Part shown: positions 26,201 through 38,954 of the stretch, piece after piece
How the letters are laid out: every line of letters begins with the position of its first letter
Position numbering within the stretch: position 1 is the first letter of the stretch
Source of the DNA: Nymphaea colorata
Taxonomy: Eukaryota > Streptophyta > Magnoliopsida > Nymphaeales > Nymphaeaceae
NCBI RefSeq assembly: GCF_008831285.2
Contig: NC_045147.1
Coordinates: 18,764,854 to 18,828,853, forward strand
Direction of reading: 5' to 3'
DNA: 64,000 nucleotides
Notes under the pieces: model-generated
What the model saw: only the letters and a program-made list of their open reading frames with translations
What the model was told of the DNA's origin: nothing
Database searches by the model: none
Made by a program: the position numbers and the translations under genes

Positions 26201-29200
26201 AAAATGTTGACAGATTTTTTTTTAAAAAAAAAAAACATTACTAGATTTTCAAGTGTAAACAATGAAATTCTCTTCTTGTGATGAGATATCATGTCATAGT
26301 AATTAAAAAATGTCATGCAGAATACTGACTGTCTACTATGTACTATAATGGTTACCATGAGAGTTGATAATAATCTCTCTTTTTATTCTTTAAGGTTTTG
26401 GTTGAATGCTGTCTTGGTGGGCTTTACTGTAATCTTCCTTTTTTCCAATAGTAAATACGAGACAGACTGATTTGAAACTCATATTCATATTTTTCTAACA
26501 GAGAAAGGCATTCAGGCAAAGGAATGGTGATACCTTGGAGGCACTGCTTGATTCTAGGTGTGTCTTTGTCTGTCTTCTGTTAGTGAAGCATTTGAAAGCA
26601 TCTACAGAATTATTTGCTCTATTTTTACTCTTGTTGCAATTTTTCTTCTGGTTTTCTGATAGTAAAGTGTTTGAAAGCACATTCGAACTAAGTGGTTTTA
26701 TTTACAATATGTATGTCTCCATTATGCAGCACGGATGACGCCTCCTTGGCTCCTGATGTGAAAAGTGCCAAAACTGAAAAAATTCCTTTTCACATAGTAA
26801 AGTTGAAGATGAGGCAAATGAATGGATATGCTTGCTCTAACAAAAAACTGGGTGGAACTTACATGGAACAGATTCTTGAAGCAACTGTAGATAACAATGA
26901 CCACATTTTAGCTGTAAATCACTTCTCTTCACTTGTGAACGCATTAGATGATGTGTCGTCTGCTTTAGAACTTCATGGAAAGAATAAGGAAGATTCCTTG
27001 AATTTCCTGCAACAGAATGGAAATGTACAAGTTCCATCCACTAAGAGGCTGAAAGATATGCTAGCGCTGCCTTCCAATGAGTCAGTTTGTGATCTTGGAG
27101 GAAGTGCACCAGAAAATTCAGTTGAAACTATAGACCATGGTAAGAAACAAGCAGTCACTGTTAATGATGGGATTCAAGAGGATATCGTAGTTGATAGTGA
27201 AAGAAAAACAGTAATGACTGCCAGGGAAGAAAGGTCTGATGATTTTGTCGGTGATTTAGAAACCTATTTGGATGCTCTTGCTACCATTGAGTCTGAAATT
27301 GAAACAGATTCTGAGTGCCAAATCAAGCACGAAAATGAACTCTTTACCTTGAATCACCTAGGTGTTGATTCTGATAGAAATGGTGATCAGCTGTGTCAAC
27401 TTTCTGAGAGTTGCAACTCCCATGTTGAAAATTCTCCAGCATCATATGATTCAAATTGTTCTTTTGTGAAAGGGGACCGAGAAATTTCTTACACAGACTC
27501 TCTTCATGGCTTGACAGATAGGAAACCTCCTCAGGTTGCTAAAGTTCTGCCTATAGATGACAGTCTAGAAACCATGAATATATCTTCAGATTCTCAAAAT
27601 TCTTTAGAGTTGAAGGATTTGATGCTTGGCAATTTGTGTGATGAACCACACCCAGCGTCTGCTGAAAATACACCCACCTCTTTAACTGATGATGCTTTAG
27701 TTAGGTCATCTGCAAGTGATGGATCATCGACTATTGAAGACATGAATGATATTACATTGACAGAAGATAGTGAAAAATGTGTTGAGGCTCCAATTTCTAG
27801 TACGGCTGTTGATGCGCCTTTTGAATCTGCTGCTTCTTGCCATACATCTGAAGATGCAGCTTGTGGTTCTGCTGAGCATGCTTCAGCCTCAAAGCTTTCT
27901 TCTATGAATGAGAAGTCTAGCCCTGATGAAGGTCAGATATTGGTTGCTGTCATGACTCCAGAAAGTAATGAACAACATAAATCTGTGGAAACTCCAAATT
28001 CTGATGTAACTGGCGATGTGCATGTTGAGGGTGCTAGCTCTTGTAAGATGTCTGGAGAAGAAGCTTCTGCTTCTTTAATGGTTCATGCAGTCTCTACTTT
28101 TGCTTCCCCACATGAGGAACCAATCAAAGACAAGGCTCAAAAACCGGCCCCTGTGATGTTTCCAGAAAGTAATGAAGAATGTAAGCCTGCAAAATTTATA
28201 ATTTGTGATGTACAATTTGAGGGTGCAAGTTCTTGTCAGACGTCTGGAGAAGTATCATTCTCACATGACAAGCCAACCTCGGATGAGGTTTACATGCCAG
28301 CTTCTGCCATGCTCCCAGGAAGTAATAGACAAGATAAGTTTGTGGAATCTCAGGTTTCTGATATACTTGGCAGCATGCCTTCCGAGGGTGGTTCTGGTTT
28401 GATATTGGAGCAACCATCTTGTGCTTCCTCAATGCCTAATGGGACCCTTTTATTGCCCTGCTCACATGATGGATCTGGCCTTGAAGAAGTACAGACATCT
28501 TTCCCACAGGAAGGTGGACGTATCTCCAATCCTGATACATCTTCAGATTTAGAGCCGTCAACAGCTTTTGCATCAAAAGAACCGGTCGATAATAGCGACG
28601 ATCAACTGGCATTACCTGATGCCCCATCCCAATCAACTGTAGCTGTCCTTAATGTTGAAGCATCCATGCAATGTCCTGATGAAGCGATTCCTTGTGACAG
28701 CTTCATTAGTGAATCAGGTGATCCTTTTCCTTTGATGGGCAAGAAAGAACCAGAACAATGTGAATCTGGCATATTGGCAAGAGAAGATGTTTCAGTAGAT
28801 CTGTCTAAGCTCCAGCATGGGGAGATGGATAAAAGCAGAGAGAACATTGCTCCTAGAGGAAATTTAGAACTCATCAGAACTACTACTGCTATTGAAGATG
28901 AAAAATGCATGATAATAGGTGAATCTGCAGAAACTACAGCTGCTTCTATAATAAAACAATCTGAACAGAGGCGTGCTGCAGAGGCAACTTCTATTGTTTC
29001 TCGGCACGACAGTGTTATCAATGAGTCAGCTGAAGCTGATGTCACATCTCATGATGTCCATGATGTGTTATCTGAAATTTTTGAAACATTAAATACACCA
29101 TCTGTCAAGATGGTCAGCACAACACAGGTTATGGATGAGCACGAGTCCTATTCGGTTTCCAAGGTTCCTGATTCTGAAGAATTTACATCAAAATCTGTGA

Positions 29201-32105
29201 AGATTGAAAGGGAAGAATTCTCTGGAAAGTTGCATGATGAGACTGAAAATTTGGAAATTCCTACAATTACAGATGCGATTTTTGAAGATTCTCAACCAGA
29301 GCCTTTTACTAATGTCATAGAGGAATCTTCTCATTGTGTTGATATAGAACCTGTTCACGTGGTAACTGAAACTGTAGAAGGCAACTGTGAGACAAAGGAT
29401 AAACATGTTCAGGATGAGATGTGTTTGGCTTCTAGGTATGTCACACTAAATGATTCTCTTCAAAGAGAAATGCCATCTGACTCTATGTTGCCAAATGTGG
29501 CTGGGACTGTAGAGGCCTCCTCTCAATCGGGTATTTCTAGTGCTAGCTTTGTAGAAGGTGACAATGCTAGCACAGTTGATGATTCTCTGGAGATTTTAAG
29601 CAACAATAAAAATTTAGAAGGTTGTCCTGCTTCTGAGGCAATTGATGGTCAGCATTCAAATGTTTTGGCTGAACTGAGTATCATATCTGAATCTGGCTTG
29701 TCAAACGGTTCTGCTTCCCATGAATTCCCCCATGGTACTACTATAAGACCCAGCGTGGTGGCACCTTTGGGGTTTCCTGCAACAATGAACTTTCATTCTG
29801 ATTATGCAAAAATTTCATGTGGAGATGTAACTTGTAGTGAAGAGATAGCTCCATATCAGCTGGAAGTGGATACTTGTACAAGTCCTGTTCGTGCACTTGA
29901 TAAGTCCTCTGCTGAGTCTTCTGAGCTTGATTCTGCAGGTATCTTGGTGTCCTCTGGGCTCGACAACCTTGAGCTTCCATGCCCTTTAAATCTTGGACCT
30001 GAACAGCACTATCTTCCTTCTGTGTCAGCTCAAGTTGAAAGCGAGGGAAATATGCCGGTGGCTCCTCTTTTAGAGAACTGCAGAGATGCTAATGTTCAGA
30101 GCAGTGCAGCTGCTTCTGTGGAAGAAGTGGAGTTGGGATCTGATCAATGTAAACTTCACGATGAACAAATATCGACTGTTCCAGAGGCCCCAGCCAATTT
30201 GGCAGATGATTCACATGAAGAATGTTTTGCTTATATGCAACCTTGTCTTCAGCAGAAAGCAGCAATGAAAGGAATGGGTGTAGATCAACCTAAACTTCAA
30301 GTTGAACAAATGTCTGTGACTTCAGATACCTCAGACAATTTCAGAGGTGAACTTCAGGAAGAATGTTCTGCTTATATGGAACCCAGCTATCAGCAAGATG
30401 CACCAAGGAAAGAAACGGATTTGGATGAATCCAAACTTTATGCTGAACAAATATCTGTGGTTTCAGACACCTCATGTAGTTTCACAGTTATCTCTCAGGA
30501 AGAATGTTTGGCCAATCAGCAGAAAGTAGAAGTCAAAGAAGTCAATGCTGATCAACATAAACATCATAATGAAGGAGTAACCATGGTTTCGGAGGTTCTA
30601 AAAATTGGACTTGAGACTGAGGAAGCACATTCTGCTTCTGTAGAACTTCGGAAAGACGACATCCAAGAGCAGTCTATCAGGGATGATCACTATCCTTCTG
30701 ATTATGCGGAAGTTTACTCAAGGAATTTAGTTCATCTGGAGCAAGGTGGCATTTCAGAGGCCCTTGAATTTTCCAGCTCTACCCTTTCTGAAGACCGCAT
30801 GCGGTTCATTGAGTCTGAGGAGACAGTCAGTTTTAATTATCAGCTTCCTGAAAATAAAAGGAATGAAACAGTTCCTCAACCAGTTCTTTCTTTAGCACAG
30901 CAGTACCAATTACAAGCTGATGAAGTTGTTACCACGACTTCTGCACATATGGATGATCAAAGTTCAACTCTTGAGTTGGGAACCGCAGAAAATCTAGAAG
31001 AATCAGGTGACCGTGTCTCTCATGACTTCTTGAAGAATGCTGGACTTCCTAACAATGTTTCTGTGGAAGGTATTCCTTCAACTGCACCGGATCAGGGATT
31101 GCCAAAACTTGGGAAGCCCCTTCTACCTGTGAAAGATGAAGATAGTTCAGTCCCGGGTGTGCTATTCCCTTCAGGTGCCCTCGTAAGGTCATCGTCAGCA
31201 CTTGTTTTTGGCTCTGCTCAGGTTATCTCTCAAACAGACCAGGTAGAAAACCACAAGAGAGAATTAGTACATAATGGACATCAGACTAATGCAGGCCTTA
31301 ATATCTCAACGTCTTTAGTGTTTCCTCCTCTTGGTATTGGAACTGAGACAGATGGGATGCCACCACTTCCTCTTCCTCCAGTGGAATGGATAATGGGAAG
31401 GCCCCGTGAGAGTTTTTTCCCATTACCTGGAGAAGCATCACAGCAGCCAATCTTTATTCCGAGCTATCCAACTGCTGAAGCTGGTCAACGTAATGGTGGT
31501 CTCCCATGGAAACACCGTTCCTTGTATAGAAGACCAAAAGATCCTCTGATTGAGGCTGTCGCATCTCATGACAAGTCTACGGTAATTTTATCCTCTGATT
31601 ATTTAGATCGTGCACTTTAGCCTCTATAGATTCAGGTTTGAAAGGAAAATTGTTTCTTGAACCAACTTATAATTATTGCAGTTGAGAAAGGTAACTGAAC
31701 GTGATCGCGCTGAAGTTAAACCGAAAGCTGATGAAAGAGAAGTATTGTTGGAGCAAATTAGAGCCAAGGTTTGATGTATTTCCATTATTTGTCGTGATTT
31801 CTACCTCTAGTTGTGCTCTAACTCGTACTCTACTGAAATTGTCAGTCCTTCAACCTGAAGCCCATAGCTGCAAACAAACCTGCAATTCAAGGTCCTAAAA
31901 CAAACATTAAAGTTGCTGCCATCTTGGAGAAAGCAAATGCGATACGCCAGGTTGGTGATAGGCAACTTTGCTTATCTGCAATACCTGATATTTTCATACT
32001 ATTTTGTGCCTGTTTTCTGGAGCCCTGTCTGTTGACATGCAGGCGTGTGCTGGAACTGGAAGTGATGACGACGACGATGAAGCGGACAAGTGGAGTGACA
32101 CATAA
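23209..32105 (+). CDS. SCAR: SCAR/WAVE protein, activator of the Arp2/3 complex
   Basis: Predicted 1912-residue plant SCAR, the WAVE-complex subunit that drives Arp2/3-dependent actin branching at the cell cortex. Nine exons: 23209-23363, 24459-24622, 25846-25969, 26057-26189, 26502-26557, 26730-31581, 31682-31768, 31846-31950, 32043-32105; all joins keep frame. The SCAR homology domain covers about residues 1-195 (starts [20 protein letters not shown]; later [19 protein letters not shown]) and ends in a basic patch (KRARRVKRKAFRQR). One 4.85-kb exon holds a long acidic, Ser-rich, probably disordered middle with two repeat blocks. The proline-rich element [13 protein letters not shown] precedes the output end: a WH2 motif (EQIRAKSFNLKP), a connector ([12 protein letters not shown]) and an acidic tail with the conserved Trp ([12 protein letters not shown]). 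Longer than Arabidopsis SCAR2 (about 1400). Which of SCAR1-4 it matches is undecided. Confidence 0.95.
27776..28400 (+). repeat. Diverged peptide repeats in the SCAR middle region (block A)
   Basis: Within the large SCAR exon the encoded text recurs about every 60 residues with strong divergence: [26 protein letters not shown] and [14 protein letters not shown], each preceded or followed by [22 protein letters not shown] or [11 protein letters not shown]. This implies old tandem duplication of a coding unit. Confidence 0.7.
30142..30660 (+). repeat. Tandem 47-residue repeats in SCAR (block B)
   Basis: Units begin at 30142, 30283, 30424 and 30550; the spacings are 141, 141 and 126 bp, all multiples of three. 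Unit starts encode [33 protein letters not shown] and [11 protein letters not shown], and the first three share a second conserved core ending in EEC. The third unit has lost five codons and the fourth is degenerate. Confidence 0.9.
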
Positions 32106-34120
32106 TATTTACTTGGCTTGGCAGTAACCTTGGTAGTTGCTAACCAACTTGCCTCTTGCATCTTTTATGAGACTGAAGTCATCAGCAGAATCTCTCTTCT
32201 TACCTTCCTGATCTGGCCGACATGGTTCATCAACAGTCTGCTTGGAGATGGCAGGTGGAAGAATCAAGTCATTTCGTCGCCTCTGTAACTGTACATTAGC
32301 GCCCCTTCCCACCCCTACCGTCCAAAGAGAAAAATAGTTCAATGGCTTGTGTGTATAGGTGAAGTGCTGCCGGTGTATGTGTGAAAGTTTTGTATTATTG
32401 CCTTGTGAGATGTTCTATAGGTTCGATGTCACGAGTCAGGAATGACGAAATCAATTGTAAAGTTCTCCATCCGTCATTTTTTTGGTGTTTGATGAATTTG
32501 CGTTAATATGCATTAGTGGAAGGAAAATTGTTTTCAAGACGAGTGTAGTACGTGGGATTCCATTGGACCGGTATGCAAATTTTGGATCTAGCATCGTGCA
32601 GAATGTTCGCAGTCCGACACCGTACTCTTTCGTCAAGAGATTTTCCATCTTCAGGGCGTGCTTTAAGATTAAAATAACTCGTCTGCGCCGGCCCTTAACT
32701 CCGGATGAGTTGAAACCTACTGCTTCTTGTAAATGGGAAACGGGTGAATTGCGGTGGACAGATATAGCACGGACAATGTAGACAGATACAGCACGGACAA
32801 TCTTCCCATCCCTCCACCAGGGAACGCCTATTAATCTCTATCGTATAAGCTAATCATAACCATCTCTCTCTCTCTCGCTTTTAAAAACTACGTATCTCTT
32901 ATTCCGCATGACCTGGATTGGGGCCTGTTCCTGATCGTATCCACATTGCTTTTTCGGGCCTGATCGGAGTTGGAGAGAACAATGATATAAAACACAGGAG
33001 CGGCCTGTTGACATCTGTCTTTTCTGTCAGGTTCTGTTCGAATCTTTTCGCTCTTTTTTACGGAGGCAACAGGGTGACCATGCTAAGATCGTCACTGTAA
33101 GCAGATATAGGATGATCGCACATATCAGGATAGATTTTCCTGTTCTGACTCAAAACTCACAAAAATGGGTTTTCTGTGCTGAACGGAATATCAATTTCAG
33201 TTGCTTCTTGAATAGACATCCCAACTGGAAAACTAGACTATCCAACTCACGGAGTGTAGAACGTTTAACGCTTTGTCTCCCTTCGGCACCGGAAAAGTTT
33301 AACCGCTGCAACGATGGGCCTCATTCCCTGACAGAAATGCGAGCCTTGACTGTCATTGTGAAGGACAATTCAGTTCTTACGAGCGCGGATCCTTGTACAA
33401 GCCAGCATGAAACCAAGGAAGCACATCCAAAGAATCCTACCGCAAGGGGCTCTAAGTTTCACTTCCTTGTGAATCGTTACAAAATTATTGGTCATAAACC
33501 AACAATCTGGTGCGAGTTCACCAAAAAAAAAAAATCAACCTGGTGGGAGAATGCGAGGGCCCCATCGTTAACTTAGGACGATTTTCAAGAGCCATAATTC
33601 AATCCCACTTACCCTCGTACGATTGCCTGTTGGCATAACCCACGAAAAGTTTTTCTCAACTAACACAGGTTGAAACAAATTGGGCCTTAAGAGCAACAAA
33701 GTGAGAGAAAAAGACAGCACTTTCTCAATGTCAACATTTTTTATCGAGAGAAACAAATTTTGAAGGCAATCCCCACGGGTTTAGAAAGTATAATAAACAC
33801 AATTCTCATCAAAAAACAATTTGTGTGCAGCCAGCGAAGAGTTTTTGAACAAAAACATGGACACTCACCCTTTAAACAAAGAGGTCCTTCATCAAGCCAT
33901 TTCAGCACAATCAGCATTTTCACATGTAAACTCTGCACATCTGCTGTGCGGGAGTGACTGTGATACCATACAGGGGTTTCTCCGTTGCAGACAAACAATT
34001 CAGAAAAAGCTGGGCAACAGAATGTCAACAACACAGAGCACCTGCCACCATATGAAGGAAATGGGGGACCACGTTGAAGGATGAGGCCGACATTCAGTTG
34101 GTTTTCCTCGTCGTCTTTTC
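32106..34120. other. Spacer between convergent SCAR and U2B'' genes
   Basis: Holds the 3' untranslated regions of both neighbours, which point toward each other. Plus-strand frame 33112-33576 (154 codons) and minus-strand frame 34124-33741 (127 codons) show no recognised motif and are judged chance. No RNA gene was recognised. Confidence 0.5.
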
Positions 34121-37100
34121 TCACTTTTTGGCATATGTTATAGCCATGGGATACTGCGGCGAGATTTTGAATCCCTGCAGAGCTTGCATAGCGATGGATG
34201 ACTGCACATCATCTCCAAATTCAACAAAAGCAATACCTGGCTTCGCTTCGATCATCCTCACTTCTCTGAAACCAGGGTATTGTTGGAAAAGCATCTGCAG
34301 CATCATACTTGTCGTCTCATGAGGCAAATTCTGGATGAACAGAATATTGTTAGGAGATGCAGCTGCCTCTTGCGAAGTGGGTTTCCCTTGGCGGAACGAT
34401 TGGAAAGCCTGCATAAAACACCAGAACGGCAGTGTTTATCTAGGTAACCCTTCAAAAAATGGAACATGCAGCACCAACACAGATTCTGCGGTGAAATGGT
34501 TTGGTCAGAGAAACCAAATTACTCCACAGACCCAAGTAGCAATGAGACATTGACTACAGGAATTTCAACAAAAGCTGTAGGATCGTGCCACATTTCTGGA
34601 AAGTAATTGCCTGACAACAATGAGACTAGCTGTTCACAAGTCACCCTGTTTACAGTGAGAAATCTTCATGCACCCTTCAAGAGCAGCAGAAGGAAGACAC
34701 ATTTCACAAATTAAAATAATGCACACACACACGCCATTTTCAATGTCTCCTAAAGATTATTGTTCAATGCCGAAAACCAAACGTATTTTTATTCTAGCAT
34801 TAGGCTTCAGCTGAAACTTGCAGCAACATATTTTCTGTCATAACATCCATAGTATCTAACTCCTGTCCTTTCAAAGATAATCTATACGAAACAAAAAAAG
34901 ACTAAGTATGAGTATACCCCATTATTTTGAGCACTTGCATTAGGACCGGCACCTGGGTGCTGTTCGGTTTCTGCCTTGCGACGCTTTTCAGCTGAAAAAA
35001 AAAAAAAATACAATATTGATGACAGAGGCTAGAAGCTAGCAAATCAGCATATGAACCCTATGTAAATACTAATACAGATATAGTAAATACTAATAAACCA
35101 CATAAAAACATCAAACACCAAAGGAACAAGATAATTAATCATTAATGATATCCTGTAGTAATAAAAACTCAAATCATCTAAGTCTAGAAGCCAAGAAAGA
35201 ACAACAGATGACTCATGAGACAAACATAAGTAACACTAACAATGTTCAAGCAAACATAACATAGATGATACTGATCATCAGTAATCATTTTCATATTCTT
35301 CGCTCTGTTCCTCCTAATCGGTATCATTGACTACATAATCTATTTCTTTATTATCACTGGTTTAAGCCACAAAAGAAAGGATGAAAACAATCTAAATCAG
35401 CTTTAATGACAGTACCAACTAGAAGTCCAAAAGTCCACTCTCTATTTGTGGCAAAGGCTTCAGAATGAAGTCTAAAGTTTAAGCCTTTAAAAGCTCTTGA
35501 TTTCGTTGGTTAGGAAAAAATGTGTGCACGTGAACACAGAATGACTTGGTACTAAGAAGAACCCTGCCAAAACTGGCTGGACCTCTTTTTAAAAAGTGAA
35601 CATAGTTAAGACTTAAGATGCAACAAGAGATACGTATCTCATACCAAGATGAAACATAAGATGCACAACCACAGTCATGTCCATCATTAAAACCTATGAA
35701 GTGCAAAATGACCTGAGAACTATATAATGGACAAAAAAAGGGCAGACATGACAGAGACAACAGGAAAGAAAGATTAAAATGCTCAAATGTTAAACCTTTA
35801 CATGCATGCACCACAATATGAGACTGCACAGACAGAAGGAGACTGAAGGAAAGAGCAATCAGAATGTGAAACGCCATTAGCTAATATAGAAAGCCTCTCA
35901 CCTTTTTCTTCCTGCTTCTTCTTTTCCTCTTTTGGAACATATGTACCATCAGCTTTTGCAACACAATCAGACTTTGACTTGGCATATTGTATTCTCTGGG
36001 GAATAAATTTGACAATAATCTCAAAATGCCCTACGTACGGTATCTCAGCCACTCATTTTATAACACATATTATGAAAATAAATGAAACTATGCATTAAAC
36101 AAATCATTTAACAGACACAAAGCAAGGCAAGGGATCATTTCACAGACACACATACTACACATAAGTATCTATTTGATGAAAAGCCTAGCATCTTAAGTCT
36201 GCCAAGCCAAACAACTCCAGCTTCTAAAAGTACAACCAAAAGTTCCATGAAAAATTAAACAATTCTAAAATTTTTTGGCAATTCATCCCCACCATGTCTG
36301 ATTAACTTTTACTTTTTAGAACTGCCAAGTGGTTATTGGTTCAAACTTCAAATTCAGTATCCTTTCTGGTCAGTACTCGTTCACATCACATTATAACGTA
36401 CGTGCTTGTAGTCATCCTATTCTGTCTTGTCGCTTGGACAAAACAAGGACTACTTGGAACATCAGGAATGAAGAGACTTAAAAATGAGTCCAATTATGTG
36501 GTATGCCATTTCTAGAGAAGAATGAGAAGCATCATTTTGACAACCAAAAATCAACAATTTCATATATAATTCATTGTGAAGCAGGCATATAAAAGAAATA
36601 CAAGAGACATTTTAAGGATGGTTTCTTTATAAGGCCAAACAAAATATGTAGATTTCAAGAGATACTTTATGAAGAAAGTGACAAGAAGGTAATATCTAAA
36701 CAAAAGTCAAGAGGTCTAAAAAGGTACGGGTAATGGGTGAAGATTTCCCACGGTGCAAAGGAATTACCAACATGCAGTGTCATGCTTTCAAAGTTGAGAA
36801 AACTAAGCATAAACAAGCATTATGCTCAGAAATGATCAAACCCACTCCATGAATAATTCTTGAATCATTCCTCACATTGAACTTGGGAGAGAAAAATCAG
36901 CCAAAAGTTAACTTTCAGCATACAAGTTTTCTAAAATGAGGGGGAGATCAACACAAAGGCACAAAATCACGCGCAAGTGATCATTTGATGACAGTAAGGC
37001 TGTAAACATCAGTTTAGAGGAAAGCAGAAGAGCTGCACTTTCTAACTCTACGCCATCCTAGCAAAACATAATTTCATGCCACAAAACCATGGATCGTCAC

Positions 37101-38143
37101 ATTCGAAAATCAAGAAGAAGAAGAAGAAGAAGGAAAAGTCATTTTAAGACACACCATTGGTTTGTCATAGAATGGAAAACTTTGCATTTGGCGCACAGCA
37201 GCACTTGCAGCCGTCACTTCACCGAATACCACCCATGCTTGACCTCGTAGTTTGGCAGTCTTCAGAGCAACAACATCCAAAATTCTTCCAAATTGGGAAA
37301 ACAAAGCATAAAGCGATCTCTTCAATTCTAGCAAAAAGACAAAAAAACAGTTACAACAAGAAATTCTAGTTCAATAAAAAATTGCAAACCGAATCCAAAG
37401 AAGAAAGTAACATTCTTAACAATCAAGATGGATCCCTCATACAGAAAAGAACCTGTCAAGACTAAAACAACAAAGAGATTTTGATGTACGACATCAGCTT
37501 CGAAAACAATGTTAACCTCGACCCAGTGACACCCTCAACCCAGGCTTCATCATAATCCAGGCATGTCAGTCACAATGACTCAAGATTGAGCCACATAAAG
37601 TTTGGTGATTAATTGCATATCTTATTATAGTCCTTCTGACGACCCCATGAGATTTCAATCTCACGAACTACCATCCTGGCCAGCAATTTCAGTTCAAATC
37701 GCCACATTGAGGCTGAGAAAAACAAATTAATCGCATCCATTAAAAGTATAAAACACGCCCACAAATTGAATACGGTATCTAGAAGCAGGGGCATTCAGTC
37801 GCATTTTAAAATGTCCCGATAGTTGGTTGCTCGACGAAAAATTGTTTCCTTGGAGACAAAAAAACCACATCACCAACAAAGCGAATGGCAAGGAGGACTT
37901 CGAGAGGGAAAAAAAAAAAACATAGCCAACAACAAAAGAAAACAAACTTCGTTAACGCCTAGAACACTGATATTTAAAATGATGGAGGAGGCGACCAAAC
38001 GAGAAAACAGAAGGAAAAGAAAATGAAGAAACTAGGGCGCAAGAGAGAGGGAAGCAACTCCATGACACACCTTCCTTCTTCACCTTCTCATTGAGATTCT
38101 TTATGTAGATGGTCTGATTCGGCGGGATATCTGCAGACAGCAT
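34121..38143 (-). CDS. U2B'': U2 small nuclear ribonucleoprotein B''
   Basis: Predicted 233-residue splicing protein that binds stem-loop IV of U2 snRNA together with U2A'. Five exons: 38143-38071, 37327-37155, 35995-35902, 34991-34918 and 34408-34121, with all phases consistent. RRM1 has RNP2 at residues 12-17 (IYIKNL) and RNP1 at 52-59 (RGQAWVVF). A charged linker (EEKKKQEEK...[10 protein letters not shown]) follows. RRM2 has RNP2 at about 160-166 (ILFIQNL) and RNP1 at about 196-202 (GIAFVEF). Length matches the plant U2B'' family (about 232), not the longer U1A, which shares the fold. Introns 1-3 are long (743, 1159 and 910 bp). The leader just upstream is CT-rich. The product is nuclear and expected to be expressed everywhere. 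Confidence 0.95.
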
Positions 38144-38546
38144 GGTCACCGAGGCGAACGACAGAGAGGGAGAGAGAGAGAGAGGGAGGGAGAGAGCAGT
38201 GAGGGCAGTGAAGCAGTTGGAGCCCTCTAGGTAAAGGAGGCGCTTAAAACGGGTCGGGTAGGTGCCTCTGATGAGCGCGACATGACTGGACACGGCTTGT
38301 TTGGATTCGTGTCGGAGTCTGCGTGTGGGAAAAATCAAATCCTGTTTCTATTCATTCCGAGCAAACACGAGGATTAACTCCTTAAGAGCGGAAGTCTTTC
38401 CTTTCTTCTTAGCCTCAAGAGTTCATCGTTGAATTTTGTTTCAAGTAGAGAGATTTTCATTCAACTTATGCATATAAGGTTAATATAATGAAATTGTTAT
38501 CAATATTATGAACAAAGAGAGAGAGAGAGATGAAATTCAGGATGTA

Positions 38547-38954
38547 CAACGAGTGAGCCGAGCTTGGCCAGCTCAAACTCACCTGGACTCACATATAGTT
38601 CGGCTGGAGCTTGACTTGAGCTTATGAGGTAAGCTCGAGCTTGATTCACTTAACTGAGTTTTAGCTCAAGCTCAACTTGTTTAAGCTCGTGTTCCTTAAT
38701 ATATGCTTTATGCCTAAAATTTTCACATTTTTATTTAAACTGTTTTAAGTTTTTGAAATTACAAAAATAAATATTAGTGTTAAATAAATCTAATCAAGTT
38801 TAATCGAATGGAGTTCATCCAACTCGAATTCAGCTCATTTACAAACTCTAGTTATGAGTTAAGCTAGGACTCAACTTGTTTAACTTATGAGTCAAGTTTA
38901 AGTCAAACTTAATTGAGTGACTTTGAGTCGAGCTCTAGTTGGCTCCACTCATTG
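38547..38954. mobile_element. MITE-like inverted-repeat element, about 410 bp
   Basis: The left end CAACGAGTGAGCCGAGC is an imperfect inverted match to the right end, whose complement reads CAATGAGTGGAGCC followed by GAGCTCGACTC. The interior repeats words such as AGCTCGAGCTTGA, AGCTCAAGCTCAACTTG and GAGTCAAGTTTAAGTC, and is partly self-complementary. It has no coding capacity. I could not see a clean target-site duplication. A non-autonomous DNA transposon is the best reading. Confidence 0.5.

Noticed and set aside
33568-33756. Minus-strand frame containing GNRTRVSG, a phrase common in spurious plant translations
   Set aside because: I tested it as a tRNA or SINE fragment, but the underlying bases do not match a T arm or box B well.
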